Assembly (NCBI GenBank): GCA_035771175.1
Contig: CM069604.1
Location: 14,943,115 to 15,007,114 of the forward strand
From: Paratinospora sagittata
Taxonomy: Eukaryota > Streptophyta > Magnoliopsida > Ranunculales > Menispermaceae
Direction: 5' to 3'
DNA: 64,000 bases
Shown piece by piece: positions 46,870-59,653 of the stretch. The notes beneath the pieces are model-generated. The model ran no database searches. It saw only the letters and a list, made by a program, of their open reading frames with translations, and was not told the DNA's origin. The translations under genes were made by a program, and so were the position numbers. Position 1 is the first letter of the stretch. Every line of letters begins with the position of its first letter.

Positions 46870-47589
46870 TCAATGTTTTTTTCTCTTTTTTTTTTCAATT
46901 TCGGCCTTCATTTCTTTTTCTTTCTTTTTTTCATTTGAGCTTTGTAACTTTAATTGGTCCTCCCTGACTTGTTTCGGAGCCAATGACACTAGAATAATAG
47001 GCTGCCCTTTATGAGTGAAAGAATACCTATTTGTGAATCCATCATGCTTAGCCCTCTTATCATACTGCCATGGTCTTCCCAACAATAAATGGCATGCATG
47101 CATAGGAACCACATCACAAAGCACCTCATCCTCATATTTACCAATGGATAATGCCACCAACACTTGCCTTGTCACCTTGATTTCGCCACAATCATTCAGC
47201 CACTGAAGCCGATAAGGGTGAGGATGTTTCAAGGTAGTTAAGGCCAATTTCTCCACCAAATAAGTGCTGGCTAGATTTGTGCAACTCCCTCCATCAATAA
47301 TGACATTGCAACCTTTGTTGTTTACAAAGCACCGAGTATGAAACAAGTTCTCCCTTTGGTTACTTTCTTCCTCCTTAACCTGCACATTGAGAACTCGCCT
47401 TGCTACCAATAAATCTCCAACCACAACACTTTTCTCATCATCGGCATCCTCCAAAGGTGGCATGTCAGCATCATCTACTTCATCCCTCAACATACGCCTC
47501 AAATCCCCTAACAACGCTTGCATTTGGAGGTTCGGAACTGCATGTTGTCGAACTTCTTCGATTGTATCTTCTTCTTGATTATTGGACAT
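46870..47589 (-). pseudogene. E3 Gag start fused to protease; Gag core deleted in frame
   Basis: From MSNNQEED the frame runs about 30 residues of Gag N-terminus (to RRMLRDE). It then jumps in frame to VDDADMPPLEDADDEKS, which in E4 lies after the zinc knuckle. The protease follows with VIIDGGSCTNLASTYLVEKL, CHLLLGRPWQYDKRAK and a Lys-rich linker. The frame closes at 46870-46872 within the A-run linker, while RT lies in the frame of 46806. The result is a Gag-less protease of about 239 residues, open throughout. Confidence 0.85.
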
Positions 47590-47604
47590 ATTTAAAATCT
47601 GCAA

Positions 47605-47787
47605 AACAAGGTTAGAATCCTCACAAGCACTCCCTCCCGTGTTTCACTCAAGAATTTGATACACTTGCACTCGTGTTTTCACTCTAAACGGCTTTTACCC
47701 TCTTATGGTCTCACACACTCTTGCCTTTTTCTACTCTTTTGTGTCTTCTTTAGTTCTTAATCAAACTTCAAGAAACTAATTCAAAAT
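47605..47787 (-). other. E3 leader, primer-site region deleted
   Basis: Collinear with the E4 leader to AACTAATTCAAAA, then it passes directly into the LTR at 47788. The roughly 235 bases that contain the primer site in E4 are missing. Confidence 0.8.
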
Positions 47788-48814
47788 TGATATGAACTCC
47801 TCCACCAACAATTGTGATGAAACCCAATAACAATGATGGATTAGAACCCCAAGATCGTGTAGACAAGATTGGTTGAGCCTTGACCCGTCACCTAATCAGA
47901 TGAAAACCAAGACTACGAAGTATTGAAAATGCCACACCAAGATTCAACAATCAAGGTGATAAGTTAGGTTGCTTGAACGCCACAAGATTAACTTGATAAG
48001 TTCAAAGAGTTCTTTTAAGAACAAAGAGGACACAAGACCTCACAAGATTAACTTGATCTGAAAACATAATCTACCATTCAAATTCGAGCTACCACTCTAT
48101 ATATACTTTGAACAACCCTCCAAGAATAGGAAAAGACATAACTAAATTTAAAACAACACAAACATCAACATAGACAAGTCCCCACGTTTTTAGGCCTCTT
48201 GGACTTCTAAAGGACAAGTCCCCACGTTTTTAGGCCTCTTGGAATTCTAATGGACATGTCCCCACATTTTTAGGCCTCTTGGACTTCTAAAGGACAAGTT
48301 CCCACATTTTTAGGCCTCTTGGACTTCTAAAGGACAAGTCCCCATGGTTTTAGGCCTCTTCGACTTCTAAAGAACAAGTCCCCACGTTTTTAGGCCTCTT
48401 GGACTTCTAAAGGTAACCAAAATAGCTAATTGACTAAGTTCAATGTATTTAAAACATAACCAGCTAGGACCAAGTTTATTCCCCTATTTAATATCCTTGC
48501 AACTCAACAAATTCATGCCCTTTGATGGTCAGTCCATGCTGGCACGTTTTGTGTGCTAATTAGCTTCTTCAATTGCTTTGATGACATGGACTAAGCCTTG
48601 ATTATTATTTGAGCCCATCTTGGTCTTTTTAGCATCAGCCCAATTCTCTTGGATTAGCCCATTTAGCACTTCCTTGAAACGTTTGACTCTAAGTCTTGTA
48701 ATTGGACCACTTGGAATTGACAATGGGTCGTGTGCATATTCAGCTCCATTCCCAAGTGTATGATCAACTTGTCCAGCTCCTTGGTTTGCATCATTTGCTC
48801 CTTGGTTTGCATCA
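47788..48814 (-). repeat. LTR shared by E3 (5') and E4 (3')
   Basis: Minus-strand TGATGCAAACC to GTTCATATCA, followed on the E4 side by the polypurine tract (48815-48830). It has six 40-bp minisatellite units at about 48172-48416 and two copies of the TTGGTTTGCATCA(TT) segment at its start. Confidence 0.9.
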
Positions 48815-49176
48815 TTCTCCCCCTCTTGAGAAGGATTTGTCCTCAAATCATCACCTTGCTTGTATCTGATCACATAAGGAAATGTTTCAATGAATTCCAC
48901 CCACTTGGCATGGCGTCTGTTCAACCTTTGCTGTCCGTTCAAATGATGTTCAATACCTCGGATTGGAGGTAATCCATAAGGTACTTCTTCGGGAAGGGCA
49001 TCTTCAAACTCCTGCAAAAGAGAAATAATAACGCTCGACAAAGCACCAACGAGATCATTAGTACATAAAAGAGCCTCCTTGTACATGAGTACAATAAGGG
49101 GCTGGTGTGAAAATAATGCTCTCTTGATCTCACTTTTTTTTGCAATGTAATTGAATTTTTTCTCTCTTGCTCTCAC
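48556..49176 (-). pseudogene. E4 Pol, reduced to 206 codons by two in-frame deletions
   Basis: The frame starts like other E-family Pol ([32 protein letters not shown]). It jumps into RNase H ([20 protein letters not shown]) and after RYKQG jumps again to the C-terminal [14 protein letters not shown] and the LTR-encoded tail. Both jumps keep the frame. Nearly all RT and the whole integrase are gone, so it has no catalytic activity. Confidence 0.85.
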
Positions 49177-50942
49177 TATGGCTGAAATCCCCTCTCTTTC
49201 TTTTTCGCTCTGATCAATGTTTTTCTCTTTTTTTTTTCAATTTCGGCCTTCATTTCTTTTTCTTTCTTTTTTTCATTTGAGCTGTGTAACTTTAATTGGT
49301 CCTCCCTGACTTGTTTTGGAGTCAATGACACAAGAATAATAGGTTGCCCTTTATGACTGAAAGCATACCTATTTGTGAATCCATCATGCCTAGCCCTCTT
49401 ATCATACTGCCATGGTCTTCCCAACAATAAATGGCATGCATGCATAGGAACCACATCACAAAGCACCTCATCCTCATATTTACTAATGGATAATGCCACC
49501 AACATTTGCCTTGTTACCTTGATTTCGCCACATTCATTCAGCCACTGAAGCCGATAAGGGTGAGGATGTTTCAAGGTAGTTAAGGCCAATTTCTCCACCA
49601 AATAAGTGCTGGCTACGTTTGTGCAACTCCCTCCATCGATAATGACACTGCAAACTTTGTTGTTTACAAAGCACCGAGTATGAAACAAGTTCTCCCTTTG
49701 GTTACTTTCTTCCTCCTTAACCTGCACATTGAGAACTCGCCTTGCTACCAATAAATCTCCAACCACAACACTTTTCTCATCATCGGCATCCTCCAAAGGT
49801 GGCATGTCAGCATCATCTACTTGTTCCTCATTCTCCGACTTAAGCTCTCCTTGGGCGTTTATCACCATCACCCTTTTGTTTACACACTAGCTGGCTATGT
49901 GTCCTCGCCCCTGACATTTAAAACACTTAATATCACGTGTTTTAGAATTTGAAGTTTCAGTGTTACCTAAAGTAGCGGCGGTCGTTGGTTTGGCATTTTG
50001 AGAGGGTTCAAATTTTGGCTTATTTTGTAGTTGCTCGTCCCTTTGTTGAGCTGTCTTCCACGGGTTGGTGGTAGCCATAGGTTGTCCCCTCCTAGCCAAC
50101 CCCTTTCATTTGAACTGTTCATCAACCTTTATGGCTTGATGCACCATATCTGTCAACTCAACATAGTGCTGCATCTCGATTATATCCGCAATCTCACGAT
50201 TTAAACCGTGTAAAAACCTAGCCATGGTGGCCTCCCGGTCCTCTTCTACATTAGCCTGGATCATAGCTACTTCCATCTCCTTGTAATATTCTTCCACACT
50301 CTTGGAACCTTGATTTAACCTCTACAACTTTCGATACAATCCCCTATAATAGTGGCTGGGTACAAAACGCTTCCTCATAAGCATTTTCATCTCCTCCCAA
50401 GTGTCCACGGGTGGCTCTCTATTCCTTATCCTATTAATCAGTAATTGATCCCACCAAACAATGGCATAATCGGTGAATTCAATTGCAACCAACTTAACCT
50501 TCTTTATCTTCGAGTAGTTGTGACAATCAAACACCATCTCCATTTTAGTTTCCCACTCCAAATAAACTTCAGGATCACTTTTACCTTGAAAAGATGGGAT
50601 TTTAATCTTTATGTTTCCTAAATCATTATCTCTCCTAGGCCTACCCATCCAAGCTTCTCGATTCCCATTCCCATGCTCAAACCTGCCCCGGTTCAAATAT
50701 GGCTCATCAAACTGCTCCGACTCTGCCTCTTCCTCAACATTCTGCCATGGAACACGCCCACCTTGCTGCCTATTGTGGATGTCTTGTTGCTGTTTCCTAG
50801 GAGTTCCCGCTTCTACCCTGTCCAACCTCTCGTGAATAGGTTCTAATTCATCCCTCAACATACGCCTCATCTCCCCTAACAACCCTTGCATTTGGAGGTT
50901 CGAAACTGAATGTTGTCGAACTTCTTCTTGATTATTGGACAT
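49176..50942 (-). pseudogene. E4 Gag-protease, complete in domains but with three stops
   Basis: One frame from MSNNQEEV to a TAG at 49176-49178, with stops at 50322-50324, 50106-50108 and 49887-49889. The order is N-terminal coiled coil, Gag core (DPEVYLEWETKMEMVFDCHN), then the zinc knuckle C-FK-C-QGRG-H with the third stop just before the last Cys, a short acidic linker (VDDADMPPLEDADD), protease (VIIDGGSCTNVASTY) and the Lys-rich linker. It is the only copy here with all Gag and protease domains. Each stop is a single codon, consistent with point mutation. Confidence 0.85.
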
Positions 50943-50957
50943 ATTTAAAATCTGCAA

Positions 50958-51364
50958 AATAAGGTTAGAATCCTCACAAGCACTCCCTCACGTGTTTCAC
51001 TCAAGAATTTGATACACTTGCACTCGTGTTTTCACTCTAAACGGCTTTTACCCTCTTATGGTCTCACACACTCTTGCCTTTTTCCACTCTTTTGTGTCTT
51101 CTTTAGTTCTTAATCAAACTTCAAGAACTAATTCAAAATAATCTAGCAGCAATTCAAAAATGAGAAACAACCAAAACTCATCAAAAGATCAAGAGCATGA
51201 ATAAGGTGAGAAACAAGATTGAAAAGAGGAAATTTTCTTACTGGAATCACTTTTCTTCTCTTTTTTTTTGACGATTTTTTTTTCCACATCAGGGAACAGG
51301 AAATAACAAAATTAAAATAAAAGATAGTCAAGCTTATCTTAGAACCAAAGCTCTGATAACCAAA
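50958..51364 (-). other. E4 leader with primer-binding site (51350-51362)
   Basis: GCTCTGATAACCA at 51350-51362 is the reversed initiator-Met-tRNA primer site with one extra base. The leader ends next to the LTR at 51365. Confidence 0.8.
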
Positions 51365-52388
51365 TGATATGAACTCCACCAACAATTGTGATGAAACCCA
51401 ATAACAATGATGGATTAGAACCCCAAGATCGTGTAGACAAGATTGGTTGAGCCTTGACCCGTCACCTAACCAGATGAAAACCAAGACTACGAAGGATTGA
51501 AAATGTCACACCAAGACTCAACAATCAAGGTGATAAGTTAGGTTGCTTGAACGCCACAAGATTAACTTGATAAGTTCAAAGAGTTCTTTTAAGAACAAAT
51601 AGGACATAAGACCTCACAAGATTAACTTGATCTGAAAACATAATCTACCATTCAAATTCGAGCTACCACTCTATATATACTTGGAACAACCCTCCAAGAA
51701 TAGGAAAAAACATAACTAAATTTAAAACAACACAAACATCAACATAGACAAGTCCCCACATTTTTAGGCCTCTTGGACTTCAAAAGGACAAGTCCCCACA
51801 TTTTTAGGCCTCTTGGAATTCTAAAGGACATGTCCCCACGTTTTTAGGCCTCTTGGACTTCTAAAGGACAAGTTCCCACGTTTTTAAGCCTCTTGGACTT
51901 CTAAAGGACAAGTTTCCATGTTTTTAGGCCTCTTGGACTTCTAAAGAACAAGTCCCCACGTTTTTAGGCCTCTTGGACTTCTAAAGGTAACCAAAATAGC
52001 TAATTGACTAAGTTCAATGTATTTAAAACATAACCAGCCAAGACCAAGTTTATTCCCCTATTTAATATCCTTGCAACTCAACAAATTCATGCCCTTTGAT
52101 GGTCAGTCCATGCTGGCACGTTTTGTATGCTAATTAGCTTCTTCAATTGCTTTGATGACATGGACTAAGCCTTGATTATTATTTGAGCCCATCTTGGTCT
52201 TTTTAGCATCAGCCCAATTCTCTTGGATTAGCCCATTTAGCGCTTCCTTGAAACGTTTGGCTCTAATTCTTGTAATTGGACCACTTGGAAGTGACAATGG
52301 GTCGTGTGCATATTCAGCTCCATTTCCAAGTGTATGATCAACTTGTCCAGCTCCTTGGTTTGCATCATTTGCTCCTTGGTTTGCATCA
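51365..52388 (-). repeat. CRM-like LTR (5' LTR of E4)
   Basis: Minus-strand TGATGCAAACC to GTTCATATCA, with six 40-bp minisatellite units at about 51745-51988. Confidence 0.9.
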
Positions 52389-52706
52389 AAAATAATCTAG
52401 CAGCAATTCAAAAATGCGAAACAACCAAAACTCATCAAAAGATCAAGAACAGGAAAAAGGTGAGAAACAAGATTGAAAAGAGGAAATTTTCTTACTGGAA
52501 TCAGTTTTCTTTTTTTAACCAAAACTCATCAAAAGATCAAGAACATGAATAAGGTGAGAAACAAGATTGAAAAGAGGAAATTTTCTTATTGGAATCACTT
52601 TCTTCTCCTTTTTTTTTGACGATTTTTTTTCCACATCAGGGAACAAGAAATAACAAAATTAAAATAAAAGATAGTCAAACTTATCTTAGAACCAAAGCTC
52701 TTAGAA
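52389..52706 (-). other. Leader fragment between two CRM-like LTRs
   Basis: Collinear with the LTR-proximal part of the E4 leader, including a degenerate primer site near 52690, with about 100 bp duplicated (ACCAAAACTCATCAAAAGATC twice). The whole coding region of this third unit is missing. Confidence 0.8.
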
Positions 52707-53674
52707 CCAAATGATATGAACTCCACCAACAATTGTGATGAAACCCAATAAAAATGATGGATTAGAACCCCAAGATCGTGTAGACAAGATTGGTTGAGCC
52801 TTGACCCGTCACCTAACCAGATGAAAACCAAGACTACGAAGGATTGAAAACACCACACCAAGATTCAACAATCAAGGTGATAAGTTCGGTTGCTTGAACG
52901 CCACAAGATTAACTTGATAAGTTCAAAGAGTTCTTTTAAGAACAAATAGGACACAAGACCTCACAAGATTAACTTGATCTGAAAACATAATCTACCATTC
53001 AAATTCGAGCTACCACTCTATATATACTTGGAACAACCCTCCAAGAATAGAAAAAGACATAACTAAATTTAAAACAACACAAACATCAACATAAACAAGT
53101 CCCCACGTTTTTACGCCTCTCGGACTTCTAAAGAACAAGTCCCCACGTTTTTAGGCCTCTTGGAATTCTAAAGGACAAGTCCCCACGTTTTTAGGCCTCT
53201 TGGACTTCTAAAGGACAAGTCCCCACGTTTTTAGGCCTCTTGGACTTCTAAAGAACAAGTCTCCACATTTTTAGGCCTCTTGGACTTCTGAAGGTAACCT
53301 AAATAGCTAATTGACTAAGTTCAATGTATTTAAAACATAACCATCCATGACCAAGTTTATTCCCCTATTTAATATCCTTGAAACTCAACAAATTCATGCC
53401 CTTTGATGGTCAGTCCATGCTGGCACGTTTTGTGTGCTAATTAGCTTCTTCAATTGCTTTGATGACATGGACTAAGCTTTAATTATTATTTGAGCCCATC
53501 TTGATCTTTTTAGAATTAACCCAATTCTCTTGGATTAGTCCATTTAGCGCTTCCTTGAAACGTTTGGCTCTAAGTCTTGTAATTGGACCACTTGGAAGTG
53601 ACAAAGGGTCTTGTGCATATTCAACTCCATTCCCAAGTGTATGATCAACTTGTCCAGCTCCTTGGTTTGCATCA
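52707..53674 (-). repeat. Outermost CRM-like LTR of the cluster
   Basis: Minus-strand TGATGCAAACC to GTTCATATCA, with five minisatellite units at about 53090-53296. CAGTC follows at 53675, then satellite. Confidence 0.9.
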
Positions 53675-56600
53675 CAGTCGAACTTGCAAAAATCATGTGT
53701 GTTCTATCTTTGAAAATCAGAGCATGAGGGTTTTATAAAATTAGCAGTTGCAGTAGGTTAAGTAGCAAGAGAGTACAGAACGATTTGAATTCAAAACGTT
53801 GTTAAATCTAAAGTTGTTTTGGGCGTGCGTGACAATGGGAATCATCAAGGTGTTAGTAGAGAATATTTCAATTAAGATAACCTGGCAAAACTGCGTAAGG
53901 AATAGAAAAATCGAGGAAGCAGAAGTGCCCACATTTTTTTCGTTAGAAATATCAGATTTTTGTCTCAGACGTGGATAGCGTGCTATTGGGTTGTGTATCA
54001 TGTTCTCTATTTACAGATAGCAGGATATAGAAGGTCGATATACACAAACCTGAGAGCTCGAGTTTTTTAGACTTTCCGATAGCGTGTTATCAAGGCCTAT
54101 AACGTGCTATTGCCCATTTTACTAAAAATGGAAAGATCACGGCAAAAGCTTTATAGCGAGTTATCAAAGGGGATAACGAGCTATAGACAATTTTCCAGAA
54201 AAACAAATGTTTTATTATAGAACCCTATCAGCGTGCTATCAACACCGACAGTGCGCTAGTGCCTTCTGGAAGGTTTTGGCAAATTGTTGGATAGCCTTAT
54301 TTTTGAAAAGCTAAAGAACCATTCCATTAATTCAAAACATATTGATATAGGATTAAAAACTTTTAAATAATTCAAAACTCATTGAAATTATGATTAAAAC
54401 CTTTCGGAAAAGATTTTTTAAAAATGAAATACTATATCGAAGTGATTTTGAAGACTTTGCAATTTTCAGAGTTTTAGTGCTGAGATTGATCGAGAAGTTA
54501 CCCTACACACCAAAGATAAAACTAATGCATTAGACATGAGATATGTATTCAATCTTCGAGCTTGGTCTTTGTAGACTTCGATAGCTATTGTTCGATGTGT
54601 TGTTGATGCTTAGTTGTAGTAGCTCTTAGCAAAAAAAAATACAGGTGATGTGTTCTTGTTTGATGTGTTCTCTTACCGAGAACACTTGATATAGTTACAG
54701 TTTAAAACAATAGATAGCCTCTGTAAATCTCAGCACAAAAGGGATAAAATGAAGAACTTGCGAAATAATGAGGTTATCTGCAAGACAGTTTGCCATTTTG
54801 ATTCAGTTCGAACGTTGTTTGGGAAAATTCAAGAATCACGACTTTCTTCTATTTAAACACACTTTAGAAAGCTCAGTCTAACTTGCAAAAATCGTGTGTG
54901 TTCTATATTTGAAAATCAGAGAATGAGGGTTTTATAAAATTAGCAGTTGCAGGTTAAAGAGCAAGAGAGTACAAAATGATTTGAATTCAAAACCTCGTTT
55001 AATCGAAAGTTGTTATGTGCATGTGAGACAATGGGAATCATCAAGGTGTTAGTAGAGAATATTTCAATTAAGATAACGTAGCAAAACTGTGTAAGGAATA
55101 GAAAAATTGAGCGAGCAGAAGTGTCGAAATTTTTCTCGTTAGAAATATCAGATTTTAGTCTAAGACGTGGATTGCGTGCTATTGGGTTGTGTATCATGTT
55201 CTCTATTGACAGATAGCAGGCTATAGCAGGTCGATATACACAAACCCGAGAGCTCCAATTTTTTAGACTTTCCGATTGCGTGTTATCAAGGCCTATAGCG
55301 CGCTATTGCACATTTTACTGAAATTGGAAAGATCACGACAACAGCTCTATAGCGAGTTATCAAAGGGGATAACGCGCTATAGGCAATTTTCTAAAAAATA
55401 AATGTTTTATTATTGAACCCTATCAGCGTGCTATCAACACTGATAGTGCGCACTAGCCTTCTGGAAAATTTTGGCAAAATGCTGGATAGCCTTATTTTTG
55501 AAAAATTAATATTTAGACACTCCAGAACCATTCCATTGACTCAAAAAACTTTGATATAAGATTAAACACTTTTAGAGAATTCAAAACTCATTGAAATTAT
55601 GATTAAAGCCTTTCGAAAAACATTTTTTCAAAATGAAATACTATATCGAAGTGATTTTGAAGAGTTTGCAATTTTCAGAGTTTTAGTGCTGAGATTGATC
55701 GAGAGGTTACCCTCCACACCAAAGATAAAACTAATGCATTAGACATGAGATATGTCTTCGTTCTTCGAGCTTGATCTTTGTAGACTTCGATAGCTATTGT
55801 TTGATGTGTTGTTGATAATTAGTTGTAGTAGCTCTTTGAAAAAAAAAATACAGGTGATGTGTTCTTGTTTGTTGTGTTCTCTTATCGAGAACCCTTCATA
55901 TACTTACAGTTTAAAACAATAGATAGCCTCTGGAAATCTCAACACAAAAGGGATAAAATGAAGAACTTGCGAAATAATGAGGTTATCTGCAAGACAGTTT
56001 GCCATTTTGATTCAGTTCGAACGTTGTTTGGGAAAATTCAAGAATCACGACTTTCTTCTATTTAAACACTCTTTGGAAACTCAGTCTAACTTGCAAAAAT
56101 CGTGTGTGTTCTATCTTTGAAAATCAGAGAATGAGGGTTTTATAAAATTAGCAGTTGCAGGTTAAAGCACAAGAGAGTACAAAATGATTTGAATTCAAAA
56201 CCTCGTTTAATCGAAAGTTGTTATGTGCGTGTGAGACAATGGGAATCATCAAGGTGTTAGTAGAGAATATTTCAATTAAGATAACGTAGCAAAACTGTGT
56301 AAGGAATAGAAAAATCGAGCGAGCAGAAGTGTCGACATTTTTCTCGTTAGAAATATATGATTTTAGTCTAAGACGTGGATCGCGTGCTATTGGGTTGTGT
56401 ATCATGTTCTCTATTGACAGATAGCAGGCTATAGCAGGTCGATATACACAAACCCGAGAGCTCCAATTTTTTAGACTTTCCGATAGCGTGTTATCAAGGC
56501 CTATAGCGCGCTATTGCACATTTTACTAAAAATGGAAAGATTACGGCAACAACTTTATAGCAAGTTATCAAAGGGGATAACGAGCTATAGACAATTTTTC

Positions 56601-59600
56601 AGAAAAATAAATGTTTTATTATAGAACCCTATCAGCGTGCTATCAACACCGATAGTGCGCTAGTGCCTTCTGAAAAGTTTTGGCAAATTGCTGGATAGCC
56701 TTATTTTTGAAAAGCTAAAGAACCATTCCATTTATTCAAAACATATTGATATAAGATTAAAAACTTTTAAATAATTCAAAACTCATTGAAATTATAATTA
56801 AAACCTTTCGGAAAAGATTTGTTAAAAATGAAATACTATATCGAAGTGATTTTGAAGACTTTGCAATTTTCAGAGTTTTAGTGCTAAGATGGATCGAGAA
56901 GTTACCCTACACACCAAAGATAAAACAAATGCATTAGACATGAGATATGTCTTCAATTTTTGAGCTTGATCTTTGTAGACTTCGATAGCTATTGTTCGAT
57001 GTGTTGTTGATGATTAGTTGTAGTAACTCTTAGAAAAAAAAATACAGGTGATGTGTTCTTGTTTGATGTGTTCTCTTACCGAGAACACTTGATATACTTA
57101 CAATTTAAAACAATAGATAGCCTCTGGAAATCTCAGCACAAAAGGGATAAAATGAAGAACTTGCGAAATAATGAGGTTATCTGCAAGACAATTTGCAATT
57201 TTGATTCGTTTCGAAGTTTATTTGGGCGAATGCAAGAATCCCGACTTTCTTCTATTTAAACCCTCTTTGAAAAGCTCAGTCTAACTTGCAAAAATTGTGT
57301 GTGTTCTATCTCTGAAAATCAAAGAATGATGGTTTTATAAAATTAGCAGTTGCAAGTAAAAGAGCAAGAGAGTACAAAATGATTTGAATTCAAAACGTTG
57401 TTTAATCTAAAGTTGTTTTGGGCGTGCGAGACAATGGGAATCATCAAGGTGTTAGTAGAGAATATTTCAATTAAGATAACCAGGGAAAACTGTGTAAGGA
57501 AAAGAAAAAACGAGCAAGCAGAAGTGTCCACTTTTTTCTCGTTAGAAATATCAGATTTTAGTCCAAGACGTGGATCGCGTGCTATTGGGTTGCGTATCAT
57601 GTTATCTATTGACAGATAACAGGCTATAGCAGGTCGATATACACAAACCCGAGAGCTCGAGTTTTTTAGACTTTTCGATAGCGGGTTATCAAGGCCTATA
57701 GCGCGCTATTGCCCAGTTTACGAAAATTGGAAAGATCACGGCAACAGCTCCATAACGAGATATCAAAGGGGATAGCACGCTATAGACAATTTTCCAAAAA
57801 ATAAATGTTTTATTATTGAACCCTATCAGCGTGCTATCAACACTGATAGTGCGCACTAGCCTTCTGGAAAATTTTGGCAAAATGCTGGATAGCCTTATTT
57901 TTGAAAAATTAATATTTTGACACTCAAGAACCATTCCATTGACTCAAAACACTTTGATATAAGATTAAACACTTTTAGAGAATTCAAAACTCATTGAAAT
58001 TATGATAAAAGCCTTTCGGAAAACATTTTTTCAAAATGAAAAACTATATCGAAGTGATTTTGAAGAGTTTGCAATTTTCAGAGTTTTAGTGCTGAGATTG
58101 ATCGAGAGGTTACCCTCCACACCAAAGATAAAACTAATGCATTAGACATGAGATATGTCTTCGTTCTTCGAGCTTGATCTTTGTAGAATTCGATAGCTAT
58201 TGTTTGATGTGTTGTTGATAATTAGTTGTAGTAGCTCTTTGAAAAAAAAATACAGGTGATGTGTTCTTGTTTGTTGTGTTCTCTTATCGAGAACACTTCA
58301 TATACTTACAGTTTAAAACAATAGATAGCCTCTGGAAATCTCAACACAAAAGGGATAAAATGAAGAACTTGCGAAATAATGAGGTTATCTACAAGACAGT
58401 TTGCAATTTTGATTCAGTTCGAAGGTTGTTTGGGCAAATGCAAGAATCACGACTTTCTTCTCCTTAAACACTCTTTGGAAAGCTCAGTCCAACTTGCAAA
58501 AATCGTGTGTGTTCTATCTTTGAAAATCAGAGAATGAGGATTTTATAAAATTAGCAGTTGCAGGTTAAAGAGCAAGAGAGTACAAAATGATTTGAATTCA
58601 AAACCTTGTTTAATCTAAAGTTGTTTTGTGCGTGCGAGACAATGGGAATCATCAAGGTGTTAGCAGAGAATATTTCAATTAAGATAACGTAGTAAAACTG
58701 TGTAACGAATTGAAAAATCGAGCAAGCAGAAGTGCCCACATTTTCGACGTTAGAAATATCAGATTTTTGTCTCAGACGTGGATAGCGTGCTATTGGGTTG
58801 TGTATCATGTTCACTATTTATAGATAGCAGGCTATAGCAAGTCGATATATACAAACCCGAGAGCTCGAGTGTTTTTAGACTTTCCGATAGCGTGTTATCA
58901 AGGCCTATAGCGCGCTATTGCCCATTTTACTAAAAATGGAAAGATCACGGCAAAAGCTTTATAGCGAGTTATCAAAGGGGATAACGAGCTATAGACAATT
59001 TTCCAGAAAAACAAATGTTTTATTATAGAACCCTATCAGCGTGCTATCAACGCCGAGAGTGCGCTAGTGCCTTCTGGAAAGTTTTGGCAAATTACTGGAT
59101 AGCCTTATTTTTGAAAAGCTACAGAACCATTCCATTAATTCAAAACATATTGATATAAGATTAAAAACTTTTAAATAATTCAAACCTCATTGAAATTATG
59201 ATTAAAACCTTTCGGAAAAGATTTTTTAATAATGAAATACTATATCGAAGTGATTTTGAAGACTTTGTAATTTTCAGAGTTTTAGTGCTGAGATTGATCG
59301 AGAAGTTACCCTACACACCAAAGATAAAACTAATGCATTAGACATGAGATATGTATTCAATCTTCGAGCTTGATCTTTGTAGACTTCGATAGCTATTGTT
59401 CGATGTGTTGTTGATGATTAATTGTAGTAACTCTTAGAAAAAAAATACAGGTGATGTGTTCTTGTTTGATGTGTTGTCTTACCGAGAATATTTGATATAG
59501 TTACAGTTTAAAACAATAGATAGCCTCTGGAAATCTCAGCACAAAAGGGATAAAATGAAGAACTTGCGAAATAATGAGGTTATCTGCAAGACAGTTTGCA

Positions 59601-59653
59601 ATTTTGATTCGTTTTGAAGTTTGTTTGGGCAAATGCAAGAATCCCGATTTTCT
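53675..59653. repeat. Satellite array 3, left part: five monomers, A-B alternating
   Basis: Anchors at 54658, 55867, 57061, 58269 and 59464 give spacings of 1209, 1194, 1208 and 1195. Monomer types alternate: AGCTAAAGAACC (short) near 54310, 56715 and 59115; AATTAATATT(T)...AGAACC (long) near 55505 and 57905. The long monomers also share GCGCACTAGCC and TTGTTGTGTTCTCTTATCGAG. Confidence 0.95.

Larger units (their letters stand above)
43053..53674 (-). mobile_element. CRM-like cluster: four LTRs with E3 and E4 between them, one target duplication
   Basis: LTRs at 43053-44055, 47788-48814, 51365-52388 and 52707-53674, all minus strand. The internal pieces are E3 (44056-47787), E4 (48815-51364) and a leader fragment (52389-52706). 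CAGTC at 43048-43052 and 53675-53679 flanks the whole run, and the satellite phase continues across it. The simplest reading is one insertion into the satellite, then LTR-to-LTR unequal recombination with sister copies that built a tandem of shared LTRs. Confidence 0.85.

Noticed and set aside
43053..53674. E3 and E4 as two independent full insertions
   Set aside because: Only the outermost edges have a target duplication, inner LTRs are shared, and the satellite phase continues across. A recombinant tandem fits better.
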